A stretch of DNA of 64,000 nucleotides from Trichoplax sp. H2 (lineage: Eukaryota; Placozoa; Uniplacotomia; Trichoplacea): positions 62,001 through 126,000 of the forward strand of contig NOWV01000143.1 in NCBI GenBank assembly GCA_003344405.1. The letters run 5' to 3'. The position numbers were made by a program, and so were the translations under genes. The first letter of the stretch is position 1. Each line of letters begins with the position of its first letter. The notes beneath the pieces were generated by a model, which ran no database searches, was not told the origin of the DNA, and worked only from the letters and a program-made list of their open reading frames with translations. Positions 12,455 to 25,057 of the stretch are shown one piece after another.

Positions 12455-13636
12455 ATGAATGTTTAATCCTTATTTCATGCTTATTATTATGGCGACATCA
12501 ACAAGAGAAAAAGTTTATGTGCAAAATAGAATACAATGTTCTGGTTACGTCAAGAACCATTCCAGAAAAAACATTTGTCACCACACATGTATACAGTAAA
12601 GGAATAATTATGATTACATCAGACATGTTATATTAGACAAAAAGCTGACAAGATGGTTTACAGGCTTTATTTAATATTGATTTACTTCAGAGCTACATAG
12701 ATATACTCCCAATATCGTTTCATTCATAATTAGAACAAATTTGTTACATTGTTATCAATACTTTTAATAGTAGGCTTTATAATCTAAGTGACATAACCAT
12801 TTGCTTTGGAATAAGTTATTATTTGCTTAGTGTTCAGTTATAATCTTGTTGTAGAAACGTTTTAAAACTCGCTGGTGGATCGTCTGCCACATTTGTAGGT
12901 GACTTGCTCTGTTATTGGGCTATATTTCTACGGTTAAATTTAGCCAAACTATTTAGCTTCATTTAGCTTATGCTGAAATTTTAATAAACTGTATCCTTAT
13001 AATATTGCTGCTGACTATTTTTCGATCTGAACTAAAAAGCGGTTATCCCATGTTATATTATGCTTAGGGAAGTACGTGATGAAATAGTTGGCAATGTTCT
13101 ATGCTACCAGTACCTTAATTAATTATCATCGTAATAGGCGTATTTTTCTACATTTAGTGCACATCTCTCCATTGATTCTCTAGAAGATAACGATCCCGTC
13201 TACACTTACTGGAGTGATACAGTAAATAAACTTTTATAACAGTGATGCAATGACTAGCTCCTTTAAAGCAAATAGACAGTTGCTGCTATCGTGCAATATT
13301 AACTTAGCCTACACGAGGGTAATACAATCTATATCTGCGTAGAGCACAACTTTCTAAGAATCGCTTACTGTAACTTTACTGATGAGGCCTATATTTGGTA
13401 ATTACAATTGTTGATGACCATAAGATATTATGCCATGAAGGCCAACTTACTCCAAAGCGCTCGTTAGAAAAAAATTCCAAGAAACAAGAGCCCTCAAGAT
13501 CACGATAAAAATTGGGTACAACATTCTTTATTGACACACGCTATTGGTAAGGTAAATGTGAACTCATTGATATATCTCGCAATTGCAGGCTTAAAAATGG
13601 AATGCCCTTATTGAATGTTTTATAAATAACAATCGG
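12455..13636. other. convergent intergenic region, ATP6V0C / TRAP1
   Basis: This region holds the two facing 3' ends. A TTTATT at 13527-13532 reads as AATAAA on the minus strand, about 105 nt beyond the TRAP1 stop, and is a plausible polyadenylation signal. I see no other feature. Confidence 0.45.
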
Positions 13637-16600
13637 TTATAAAATCTTTGAAAATATTTCGTTTAATCGCTTAACCATAGGGCGAGGATCTTCTCCTAGC
13701 CCTGCTGTAATCATGGCATTATCGAAAATCTATATACCGGAAAAGTGTCAGGCAGATAAATAGGATTAATATTATACTAGTAGATTTTTGTGCCAATTTT
13801 ACATGATATTACTATCACTGACAAATGATATGCATTCAAGTTAACTACGCAGCTTCATACCTGCTCTATAATTAACGTGGCCAGTTTTGGATTCTCAGGG
13901 TGTAACTTTGCAAGTTTATGCATTATTTCATGTCTATTAGAAGAAAACAAACAATCGATCATAAGTAAGATGATAACATGTGCGCCACATCCATTCATTT
14001 TATTTTAATCGACCTTAACTACCGATCATATGATAAAATCACGTTTTATCATATAAAATTAAGTACACAAGATAGATGTAGTACAAATATATCATAGCTA
14101 TATCGCACTTTGGATTAATCTCCAATGTTGACTTCAAAAACTGAGATCTTGGTATATTAATTTCGGTGGTTTTCAAAAGTCTTCTAACAATTGCCATATC
14201 CGGCACAGAAACCATAGCAGGATGAGTTGTCAGGTTGTCAGTAGACTAATAAGACAATACAATAACATGTTAGAATATCATCTAGACTGATACAACACGA
14301 TACACAAAGTAGGGATTAGTGCACGCAGTAGTGTCTGGTAGCTGCCACAATCTAAATTAATAAATTGATTGCCAATAAATGGCATTCCTTTACTACATAC
14401 GTATAATGACTAAAGCAACTAGTCAAGCATCTGTGCACTAAATTACTTATCACATTACCTTTACTTCGAAAACTTTTTCTTTGCCAAGAGCCGTTTTTAT
14501 CCAATCGATTAGCTTTGCCACATCTTCATTAGGCAATCTATCCGATTCTGTTTCTTCCGTAACTATGGTCGTACATGAGAAAATAAAAGAACTACTTTGC
14601 ATAAATACATCTTGATAGCTTAACGGAACTTAATACTAAGAATCATTATTGCCTGTATCTTTATCTTCTTCAGATTTCTCTTTATCAACAGTGTCGGTTT
14701 GTTCATCACCCCTAAAGTTTTCAGCTGATATGATGTTTTTCCCTTTGAATTGATGTAAACTTTCCAAAACGATGTCGTCATGCGTATGATAAGCAAATAA
14801 GATCTATGCATTTCAGAAAGCGCGAAATCGTTGAGCATCTACGCAATAAAAAAGCTACTTGTGATTTCCTTTTTTAAAAGCAAAGTCATACCTCTACATT
14901 TTTCTTTTTCAAGGCTTCATAATAAGGCGATGATTCAGCCGCTGCCCGACTTTTTGATTGAAAGAATAAAATCATTATCATATTACATAATATTTCTTAT
15001 GTGCACAGTATATTAGTTAGTTTAAAGTACATCGTAACGTGATTAAGCTAACATATTGCAGAGCAACTTCTTACTTTGGGACACATAGGTAATAGATATG
15101 CTTTCGCCCCGGAGGCATCCGGTCAATATAAGCGGTTAGATTGGTCAATTTTCCGGGCTCTTGAAGTGATGATTCGAAAGAAAACAGTTTTGCAATGTCT
15201 TCCTATAATTGTAAAAGTAAATCTAGATTTACTACGTTTTACTTGGTATACACTGTCCAGTTGATATTTTATTTTTCTAATAAAATTAATGCAAATAAAC
15301 GAACTTTTTTTATACTCAGTATATGAGTATTAATGTGTAAGACGTAACAGAAATCTCACATAAGACTACTTTGTTGATATGCTAACAGACAAAATTAGAA
15401 TTACCTTGGTGGAGCTATCGTCAGCGCTGACTAGACCTTCTCGGAAGAAGAGTCCGTATTTTTGAAAAAAATTTTCAAATTTTACACGATCCTAGTGTTT
15501 AAAAAATGTACGTTGAATTGGGCATTGCAGTTTTGCTAACAACAGGTGTATATCATATACTTATAATGATTTAGGTGGCTAGCATGCTTTTAAATCTCTA
15601 TTACCCTTTTCGCCTCTTCGGCAAAGAAACGCAGGATTCGGGAAGTCAAAACATTGCTAAGCTTTCTAATAATTTTATGACAACGAATTAGTATGTCTAT
15701 AACACAATGCATGGAAAAGCGTCGGTAGTACCTGATTAAAGCATTATCTTGTAACAATTCTCGACTTAAGTTTAAAGGAATATCTTCGCTGTCTACAACA
15801 CCTAAGATATCATTGTAAATCATTGTTAGGAGATTAAGGATGCAGTTGCTATCGGTGATTGCATTTAATTCAATTCAAATACAGTACTAAGCGAAAAATC
15901 GAACATAGTCAGTTACCTCTTAGGAAACGTAACCATTCAGGTAAAATTTCTTTACACTTGGCCTGGATTAAAACCCGACGACTAAATAAGCTGACACCAC
16001 TGTCAATGCGAGAAATTCCTTGCAAGTACATCCCTGGAATATCGTCCGGGACATAAAATAAGCTACGTATACTTAAAGGTGCATCCGTCGTATAGTGTAA
16101 CTTGTAAAGTGGGGTATCAAATCCGCCAGCAATAAATCGGTAAAAGTCCTAATAAAGAATACATGTGAGTCAGTAGGTTGCCAGTCGAGTGTTTTTATGA
16201 ACGTTTTGATACAGTATCTAAAATTAGGTATACTGTGTATAGTGTATATAGAAGGCGTTGATGCCTTCTCTTTATTTTGAATCAATTAACCTGATGTTCC
16301 TGATCCGATATATCATTTGCTCTTTTGGTCCACAAGGCCTATAGAGAATTGTTATAGCATGGTATAGTTAATTCTATGTGATAACTACAGGCTACAGAGT
16401 GTACAGCTACATGTAAACTATCGTACCTCAACTGTATTAGCACATTCACCATCGAGATATATCGGAGATCCAACGAAGTTGCTGTATTTTTTAATCAAAT
16501 CTGCCACAAGAATAAATCGAGGTAAAGGAAAGAGTTGCAATTGCAAGTGAGAAAGAAAAGAAACTTTCATATTGGGTCTACATGGATAAAAATTTTACTG

Positions 16601-18253
16601 TAACTGACCTTGAACGATATTATTTGAAGAGAAGTCTGTAGCATCGTCCTTTAATCGAATTATAATTTTTGTGCCTCGCTGGACGCCTTCAGCTTCAGCA
16701 ATTTTATATTTGCCAGTGCTGTACCCATAATACATACAAAACATTTTATTTCACCATAATTCATGCGACGCAAAATAAAAAAAATTTCCTAGTATAACTA
16801 TTGGAAAGATTAAATTGGTCTTTATGTTGCATCTTACCCATCAGAAGTCCAATGGTAGCTGGGAGAATCTTGAAGTACGGAACGAGAGTACACCTCCACA
16901 GAATCGGCTACCATAAAAGTGGAGTAAAATCCAACACCGAATTGGCCTATAATGCTTGTAGCGATGTTATTGCTATTATCACTTCCGTGTTGCTGCATAA
17001 ATGCCTTAAAATGCAAAGGTTAGACAGATATGGTGTTAATAGCGTCGCAAAAAACATTCTACGGACATTTTTAGACATGGTACATATGCGTTACCTTTGA
17101 GCCAGATCTTGCTATCGTGCCTAGATTTTGAATCATCTCTTCTTTTGTCATGCCTACCCCCGTATCCTGAATGGATGAAAATACCGAAACAATCTTTGAG
17201 GCACGGCATTTTACACTGCAGGAAGCGTTAGACTACTTTGAAGTTTTTGCAATTAAATGTAAAACGATTTCGTCATGTATTGAAGAAAGCAAGAACCGAT
17301 TAGGTTAGTATGTTAATATACTTGAATAGTGAATGTTTTTTTGACGCTATCCGTTGAGATTCTGATTTCTAAGGGCAACTCTTCGTCAATAATTTTCTCT
17401 CCTGTTACTTGAAGATGGCGTAATTTCTCTAGTGCGTCCGAAGCATTGGAGATTACCTCGCGTATAAAAACCTGAAGCAGCATAGGATATGCGTATACAC
17501 ATACAGTATTAGTACAGCCTTAGTAGATTGGCAGAACTTTGAGATTGGATAAAATATAACGTTGTGATAGACTTTCGAACTTTCAGTGAAACATTTCGTA
17601 TAATTTTTTTACCTCTCTCTCAGAGTATAACGATCGAGCTACAATATCCAACAATTGGCGAGTTTCAGCTTGAAATTCATGAGTATCGCCCTTTCCTATT
17701 CGTAATGTCATTATAACTTATGAAACTAGAGCAAAGTAAGCCAGGGGTATCTATCTTGCAACGTATGAAAATTTTTCCACTAATGTAAGCATGTACAAAT
17801 AGACATACCTATTATTTTTTCGCTATCGACGGTCATATGTTCATTTACCGTTGAGCTCTCTTCTACGATATTCTCTTGATCTGCATCGACTTGGGGCGTA
17901 TTAGCATCTTGACTGGTTGTTGTTTGCTTTTGAATTGGCGACAAAGAAAATGCACATCAAGCGTTAGCACGATGACTTTTCTATGGCAATCATTTAAGGA
18001 GTTAATGCAGTAGTAATTTAATCATTCCTGTAGTACTAGAGGTTTAGTAAAGATTGAACTATTTCTCATCCCTTATTTTGATGTCATATTAACAAGAACA
18101 AGAGCAGCACCTGTCATGGGGTGCATTATTGTCAAGATTATACTTCATTTAATTTACCGAATCGATGTTTTCGCTACCAGTAGATTCAGCTTTACCATTG
18201 GAGCATAACCATCTGGAAGAGATTACCCTTGGTCCTACAAAGTGAGATAACAT
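13637..18253 (-). CDS. TRAP1: TRAP1, mitochondrial HSP90 chaperone, 20 exons, 703 aa
   Basis: Minus-strand exons in transcript order: 18253-18158, 17926-17809, 17695-17613, 17471-17322, 17166-17095, 17004-16838, 16718-16609, 16500-16427, 16338-16291, 16148-15917, 15801-15732, 15665-15605, 15491-15405, 15202-15075, 14949-14892, 14803-14653, 14562-14459, 14245-14109, 13933-13861, 13729-13637. All phases agree and give 704 codons with TAA; human TRAP1 is 704 aa. The start ([14 protein letters not shown]...) is a basic, Ser/Arg-rich presequence fitting matrix import. The GHKL ATPase domain shows [14 protein letters not shown] (with the magnesium-binding Asn), [22 protein letters not shown] and [13 protein letters not shown]. 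The middle domain has [18 protein letters not shown], and the client/dimerisation end has THPAMVSV and ENAMI.AGL-type sequence. TRAP1-type HSP90s lack the cytosolic MEEVD tail and the charged linker, as here. It folds mitochondrial proteins with ATP. The intron at 14563-14652 appears to use a GC donor. Confidence 0.95.
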
Positions 18254-19350
18254 GTACTGTATTATCGATGACGGGTATGATGGTTCAGATAAACTTGTAG
18301 TCTATCATTACAAGAGTTAGTAAAGCTATAGAGGTAATAAAGTATTAAGAACTGTGCCTATAATTGATTAAGACTATTTGATATTCATTTTGCGTGTATG
18401 GCAGAGTTTGTATTTTAGCGCTGCGCCAATATCATTGGTGTCATTCGTGGATAGCAATGAATTCATTCATCGCTCCTTCGATGCGTATATAGTATACCAT
18501 ATTACACTAAGCTCTATGTTATATCATGGTCGGCAGAGATGAATGCTATTGACACTGTAGGAATAAAAGAGAATCAAGGTGATGGCTGGTTGTAATTGTA
18601 AACAAAATCACCTTACCCGACGTCTTGTGCGATCTAAAGTTGATTGACACAGTATTGGAGCCTCTACAGCTCGATCCACTAACTATTCCATGGGACTACT
18701 GTGCTGGACTAGTTTATGGACATGGGCTGATATAGTGCATTACTGCAGGGACCTTGGCCTAGGGTATAGGCAACATCGTCCCTTTCTAATACGACCTATT
18801 TAGTAAAATGGTAGGACTGAAGGCAGTAGCGTGGAGAAAAATGCTGAGACGATTATATCGTACAGTAAAAGAGTGGATAGCCTACTGGTGATGTCGAAAT
18901 GAGCTCGATGATGATGATGAATCGATGCAAAATTGCATTGAGCTGTCAGTTGAGTATTGCATCATCTTTCTTCGTCTGTCTATGGTGAATAGTCAGCTGT
19001 ATGATATAGAATGCTGCCTACCTGTTATGCCCGTATGGATAGGATTATAGTTGAAGTGAAATTGCCTAGTCAGGCCATTACCACCTGCATACTGTCTTGC
19101 AACGAGAGGAAGCGTTAATCGGTTGGCAATCCTCCATAGCCTAAGCTGAGCTCTTAAGCAAGCCATGCTCGACGAATGGTTGACGATGAATGTGCCGTGT
19201 TGGCCATACAGCGTACAATATACCGTAAGCTAGGGTAGTTTATCTTGTAAGCTAGCGTACTGCCACTCTGACGCGTCGTGCAGTCCATCTTGTATACGAC
19301 ATCTACAAGATTGTATCTGAGGTTTTTTTCTTTTTTTCTTTTACCTTCAA

Positions 19351-20045
19351 CTAGGTAAACGTGTATATCAGATCTCTTTCTATCCACTCCTATAAAATTG
19401 GAACGATTTTGTAGTCCAAATGATGCATTAAATGATGCTTAACTTGATCTCCATCGAAATTCATTGCACTCCATTGTGGACTCTACAATGTACATTGTAC
19501 AGTGTACAGTACACAGTATCGTTACAATGCTGTACAGTACAGTGAGTACTGTACTGTACAGTAGAAGAATGTGCAGTTGTACTGTACTGTACACTACAGT
19601 ATACTGTACTGTACTGTATAACCCCCATTACTCAGAAACTCAGCGTCAATCGCTTCAACGATGATACATAATTCTAGGAGTCTGTACCTCCAATTTCATG
19701 CCATTATTAGTAACTAGGCAAACGTGTATATCAGATCTCTTTCTATCCACTCCTATAAAATTGGAACAATTTTGTAGTCCAAATGATGTATTAAATGATG
19801 CATAACTTGATCTCCATCGAAATTCATTGCACTCCATTGTGCACTCTACAATGTACAGTGTACAGTACACAGTATCGTTACAATGCTGTACTGTACAGTA
19901 CAGTACGTACAGTAGAAGAATGTGCAGTTGTACTGTACAGTGTACACTACAGTATAACCCCCATTACTCAGATACTCAGCGTCAATCGCTTCAACGATGA
20001 TACATTATTCTAGTAGTTTGTACCTCCAATTTCATGCCATTATTG
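19351..20045. repeat. tandem duplication of a 363-bp unit containing GTAC palindromes
   Basis: A unit starting CTAGGTAAACGTGTATATCA at 19351 recurs at 19714 (CTAGGCAAACGTG...), an offset of 363 bp. The copies share the segment with TCTTTCTATCCACTCC, the ATGATGCATTAAATGATG-like segment and a core of TGTACAGTGTACAGTACAC palindromes. They also share the tail with CCCCATTACTCAGA and the CAATTTCATGCCATTATT end. The core palindromic run differs in length between copies, while the flanks are nearly identical. This points to a recent duplication with slippage in the palindromic core. I see no transposase frame. Confidence 0.8.
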
Positions 20046-20206
20046 AAAGAGTACTGATGAAATCGTCTACCATACTGTCTGCACAGGATTTGAACCTTTT
20101 CCCCCCAAAAGAATGTCGCCCCTGTACGGTTCGGGTGTACAGACTCTTACAATAATGTATCACCGTTGAGGCTATTGACGCTGAGTATCTGAGTAATGGG
20201 GGTTAT
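19954..20206. repeat. inverted repeat (about 60-bp arms) closing the duplicated unit
   Basis: The tail of the second copy (about 19954-20013, beginning ACCCCCATTACTCAGATAC) is repeated in reverse complement at about 20147-20206 (ending GAGTAATGGGGGTTA), with a few mismatches and a spacer of about 130 bp. With the direct duplication to its left this resembles a non-autonomous, MITE-like structure or a foldback element. No target-site duplication could be defined by eye. Confidence 0.7.
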
Positions 20207-20216
20207 TATGGCTTAG

Positions 20217-20263
20217 CTCATTTGTGTACTGTACTGTACACTACAGTACTGTACACAAATGAG
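20217..20263. repeat. 21-bp hairpin with 5-nt loop (GTAC family)
   Basis: The left arm 20217-20237 and right arm 20243-20263 are reverse complements at 20 of 21 positions, around the loop ACACT. The outer part of the stem reads CTCATTTGTGTAC. It is the strongest hairpin I found. It lies next to the inverted repeat and about 690 bp upstream of the PGK start. Nothing shows whether it is transcribed. Confidence 0.75.
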
Positions 20264-20949
20264 AAATGGACAGGGTAGAGAAAAGTTGGTCCGATCGGCA
20301 GTGTACAAATTGTGCGTATAGTACTGTACACTGTACACTGTATTCCACACGGTAGAGTGACATTATTTTTGCAAAGTCGCCAACACAAAACTGTCATGGT
20401 AGACAGATGATGCTGAACTAGTACAACTTTAAGTAGACTACTGTACTTGAACGACTCAAGTCTAGCCACTGGAAAACAAATATTATCCACCAGTGATTGT
20501 TGAGTGTACTGTACAACCACACTATTTCAGTCCATAACTTGCTGACTGAATTGGCCTACCCTATAGTACAGTGACATAATTTTTGCTCTTGCTGTCACAG
20601 TCAATCAAGGATATTGGTGGTCCTGGGTATCAATCATCCAACGAATGCCATACTAATGGTAGTAATTCCAACGGCGTCGGTGACCATAGTGGTGGATCCG
20701 CCTTTCACGGCCGACTTGCGCCTACGTGACAAGTTGGAAACTGCTGTTGCTGCCCTCGCTTGACATCATCACCCAATCCAGTCGTAGGGTATATCATTTA
20801 CACCAGCAGTTCGTCCATGGCTCTAGTGTGATAGTCGAGGCACAGTCATTGAGTTCCATACTGGCACCGGTTGGCAGCATTTTTGCAAAGCTCAGCTGCC
20901 ACACTGCCATTCGTTTTGCCAGGGAATCCACGCTAAACTCTTTAAGCCA

Positions 20950-23900
20950 ATGGAGAAGTTAACTGTCAGTGACTTAAATGTCCAAGATAAGCGTATCCTT
21001 ATTAGGTAATCTTGATCTCATGAAATAAGATGATGTCATGATAACTACAGTAGGTACGAGACAGCAAACTGATGATCGAGAAAAGTGTCTTGAGCTGCAG
21101 CAAGGCGTTTCAATGCTGCAACCAGTCGATGGACGAGGCTGGTTGCTGTTTTGCTGTCTTGGTCCACTAGTGCAATAGGAATCATTGATCCAGTTTAATT
21201 CATCGATTGGCTGGCAGTTTGCCATTTGAATCCCTTGTCTCCTGTCTTTTTTCCTTGCTTGAAGCTGAATTGAGTTGATTTTGAGCAAGCAACGTCGCTA
21301 CTATACAGTACGGTGAAAAAGCGACATCATGTTACTGTCGAAAGTAGGAGATGCGTATAAAGTTGCAATTCTCCATGGTTACCTTAAGTCAAGCTGAACT
21401 CAATCAAGTTGATAGCATAGAACGTAACGATAGCCCCCCAAAAGTCCATTATTTTAATGTAGAATGACTTGCCTCAATGGGTATTTCTCCGAAAGCCTTG
21501 CGAATCTTGATAGTATCTACCCAGAGGTAAATGGCTTGATACGCATATACAAGCTACTCAAGCCTAGACGGTACAACCTCAAGATAGCCGATAAAATACA
21601 TTCGACAAACTTGTTGAAACTCTAGTAGTGTTGTTATCAAGTTGTAGTAGGAAATACAACTAGATCAAATGCGAATAGATGCCATGGCAATTACGGTCAA
21701 TGACCTAAAATGAAAGCTAAAATACTACAGTAAAACTCATCCACTGTACAATCCTCATATGAGTAAAAGACTTTACATCAATACGTTTCAAGACACCTGA
21801 TGAAAATGTTGTAGTAGCGACAACAACATCAGTTTACAGTAATGTCCCCATCAATGGAAATGCTATAATAGCAATAGTACAAATAGGTTATGCCATCTTC
21901 CATGGGGTATTCAACTTATTTTTGATGACAAATTTCTGTTAGGGTGGATTTCAATGTTCCTTTGGATAAAGAACTGAACATTACCAACAATCAAAGGTAA
22001 GCTTTGCTCGATCATTTTCAATCGGTTAAGATAAATTGCCTATCTTTGGCTGATAACTGATTCCATAGTAACAAATTGACGATCATCATAACCGACGTCA
22101 AAGCTTAGTTAAAGTCATGTAGTCATTTTTAAACAACTTAAAATCATGATGAAAAGCTCTTCCTTGTCATGGATAATTTCGATCATCAATCATCATAACC
22201 GACATAAAAGCTGAGTTAAAGTCACGTAGTCATTTTTAAACAACTCAGAATTATGATGAAAAGCTCTTCCTTGTCATGGATAATTTCAATCAAGGCTCGT
22301 TTACAATATTACGACGGTAAATTGATGCTGCTCAGCTAATAGCCATAAATTTAGAAATTCCTTATTTCAGCCATGGCCAGCAATGGAAAGGATTTTATTG
22401 AGATAGTTCTTGTATCAAGTTGCAATAGTCCAACAGTTATGATGTGCACGGTGATACCACTCGTAGTTTGAATCAAGGATAATGTAAATGTAACTACTGT
22501 AAAAGTCATTCTGTTACCGAGCTTAAAGAACTTCTAGCCTTACGATTGTTATATTTTATCTCACAATTGCACGATCAAAGCATCTCTGACCTCTTAAAGT
22601 GCCATTCCAAATTGACAATGCACCTCCTGAAGAATTGACTCAAAATTAATTACGGAGTTTTACTTTATCATAGGATTGTTGCTGCCTTATCAACCATCAA
22701 GCATGTCTTAGATAATGGAGCCAAATCGGTAGTTTTAATGAGTCACTTAGGTCGCCCAAATGGTAATCGTAATCCAAAAATGTCCCTTGCTCCAGTAGCA
22801 GGTGAACTAGAGCGCCTTCTTGAGAGGTATGTCGAAATTGAAACAAGTGCAGTATGATTTTGATAACAACTTACTCAATACCCATCATTTGTTTTCATAC
22901 TATCAAATTGCTTCTTACTTCTCCTACGGGAGGACATAATAGACTATTTAAGGTTACTCAATTAACAATGCCACTTTGGTCTACTTGCATTATAGGAGTG
23001 TCATTTTCTTAGATGACTGTGTGGGTCAGTCTGTTGAAGAGGCATGCAGCAACCCTCGTCAAGGTTAAATTGAAATAATCTTATTAGTAATAGACATACG
23101 TAACACTTATCACATCTATGTAAGATAAGTTCTTACGATAGCATATCAATGTTGTAGGTAGTATCATTCTACTAGAAAATCTACGCTTTCATGTCGAAGA
23201 AGAAGGTAAAGGTGTCGATGGCAATGGCAAGAAGGTAAATTGTACTATTTGACCGTGTGGCGGTATCTGGAGAAAATTTTCATACATCAGTTTTAAGAGG
23301 ACAATATATACGCTCGTTTGAAAATCTAGATTACAGCCAGCAAAGATCAGGTTGCTGTCTTCAGAGAATCATTATCTAAATTAGGCGATATCTATATTAA
23401 CGACGCCTTTGGTACTGCTCATCGAGCTCATAGGTACTTCAATAATATTCATTATTCTGTAAAATTTGAATCCATGAAATCTTTCACTGTCAATGCCGTA
23501 ATATAAGTTCGTAAAATACTACATTCGACTACGTGACTTTAATAAGGGAGTAGATACAAATTCAGCTATATTTGCCGTTGATAATTATGATAACATTTGT
23601 TTCATGATTCCATCATTTGCAACAATATCATAACTGAGAAATTTGCTTACGTATAATTCGCTATTTATGCTGTAGCTCCATGGTCGGTGTTGCATTAGAA
23701 CAAAGAGCTGCTGGCTTCTTAATGGCCAAAGAATTAAACTACTTTGCTAAAGCGTTGGAATCGCCTAAGCAACCATTTCTAGCTATACTTGGCGGGTATG
23801 CAAAATAGCATCATTTCGTTACTGTCTATGTAATCAATGGATAATTCATCGAAACTGGAAAACATATTTACGATTATTATACAAATTCTACTTGAAAAAT

Positions 23901-25057
23901 TTATTTAGAGCCAAGGTGAAAGATAAGATTCAATTAATCGAAAATTTAATGGATAAAGTGAATGAGATGATTATTGGGGGCGGAATGTCCTTCACTTTCT
24001 CCAAAGTATTAGATAACATGCAGGTACACTACAATGAACAGATTAAGCATGGCTGTATTGGATGCTAGCAGGTGTATATGCTAACCTTACTAACATTGAT
24101 GTTGTCTTAATGTACAACAGATCGGAAATTCACTATTTGATGCAGAAGGATCAGAAATAGTTGAAAAATTAGTGGAAAAAGCCAAAAGCAAAGGAGTTAA
24201 ATTACATTTTCCTGTGGATTTCGTCACGGCAGATGCTTTCTCCCCAGATGCAGCAGTATATTTACCCAGATATTAGATAGATATAGATTAATTGATTAAT
24301 TAGTTCCTTTTTACAGCTTTCGCTACGTGTATTTACTATTGATAATCTCATTATTCTCATTTATTGCATGTCTCAGACCAGCTCAGCAACGGTAGAGTCC
24401 GGTATACCGGATGGATGGCAGGTAAATTATTTTTCTTCCATCAATTTGACCAATGCAGTAGGAATCTAATCATCTTTATTATTACTTTTGTGCTTTGAAG
24501 GGTTTAGATTGTGGTCCCCAGAGCATTGCTAAATTTCGAGAAGCCATTAGTCGTGCAAAGACTATAGTTTGGAATGGGTTTGTAAAAGCTTGAGCAATTG
24601 AGATCATTTTATGTGTAGTATAATCTACATAGATCTTTCTAAAAGATAGTAGTTGATTAATACTTTTTCGTAATCCGCGAGTAGTTATGATAATTAAGTT
24701 TTTTGTTACATCATTTTTAGACCTCCTGGTGTATTCGAGTTCGAAAAATTTTCTTGCGGAACGAAAGGGGTCATGGAGGCCGTCGTTGAAGCTACTAAGA
24801 ATGGTGCAATAACTATCATCGGTGGTGGAGATACAGCTACATGCGCTGCTAAATTCCGTACTGAAGACAAAGTTAGCCATGTTAGCACCGGTGGTGGTGC
24901 AAGTTTAGAACTGTTAGAAGGTATGATAGTTATTTTCCCCCAATGTATAAATACTTTACTGCCAGCTAAATTTCTTCTAACACATTGGTATTATTCCAAT
25001 TACTTGATGTTAGGAAAAAATCTACCGGGAGTTGCCGCTCTATCTAGCAAGTTATGA
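20950..25057 (+). CDS. PGK1: phosphoglycerate kinase, 13 exons, 415 aa
   Basis: Exons: 20950-21005, 21943-21996, 22674-22826, 22996-23063, 23158-23234, 23330-23433, 23676-23795, 23909-24023, 24121-24255, 24377-24421, 24501-24577, 24721-24920, 25014-25057. These join in phase to 416 codons; human PGK1 is 417 aa. The enzyme transfers phosphate between 1,3-bisphosphoglycerate and ADP in cytosolic glycolysis. The signature RVDFNVPLD is split across exons 1-2. [77 protein letters not shown] and [14 protein letters not shown] follow, ending [15 protein letters not shown]. Substrate-binding residues (R and D of RVDFN, SHLGR, the AHR segment) and the nucleotide-site GGGDTAT loop are intact. The ATG at 20950 gives [11 protein letters not shown], matching the usual start. 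Intron 2 carries a 106-bp duplication. No sign of decay. Confidence 0.97.
22083..22291. repeat. two tandem copies of a 106-bp unit in PGK intron 2
   Basis: The segment beginning ATCATCATAACCGAC at 22083 recurs at 22189. Both copies contain TAAAGTCA.GTAGTCATTTTT and AAAAGCTCTTCCTTGTCATG, differing at a few positions. The duplication lies entirely within the intron and should not affect the protein. Confidence 0.8.

Larger units (their letters stand above)
18254..20949. other. divergent intergenic region, TRAP1 / PGK, repeat-rich
   Basis: This region contains the duplicated 363-bp unit, an inverted copy of its end and strong GTAC hairpins, annotated separately. The part from about 20560 to 20940 is less AT-rich than its surroundings and includes an open frame of 78 codons (20726-20962) that overlaps the real PGK start in another frame. 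Its product is not recognisable, so I read this as the PGK upstream region. A T-loop-like string at 20087-20097 does not fold into a tRNA. Confidence 0.5.

Noticed and set aside
20080-20150. T-loop/B-box-like string (GGTTCAAATCC on the minus strand) suggesting a tRNA or tRNA-derived SINE
   Set aside because: The flanking bases do not form a T stem, and no A box, anticodon arm or acceptor stem can be drawn upstream.
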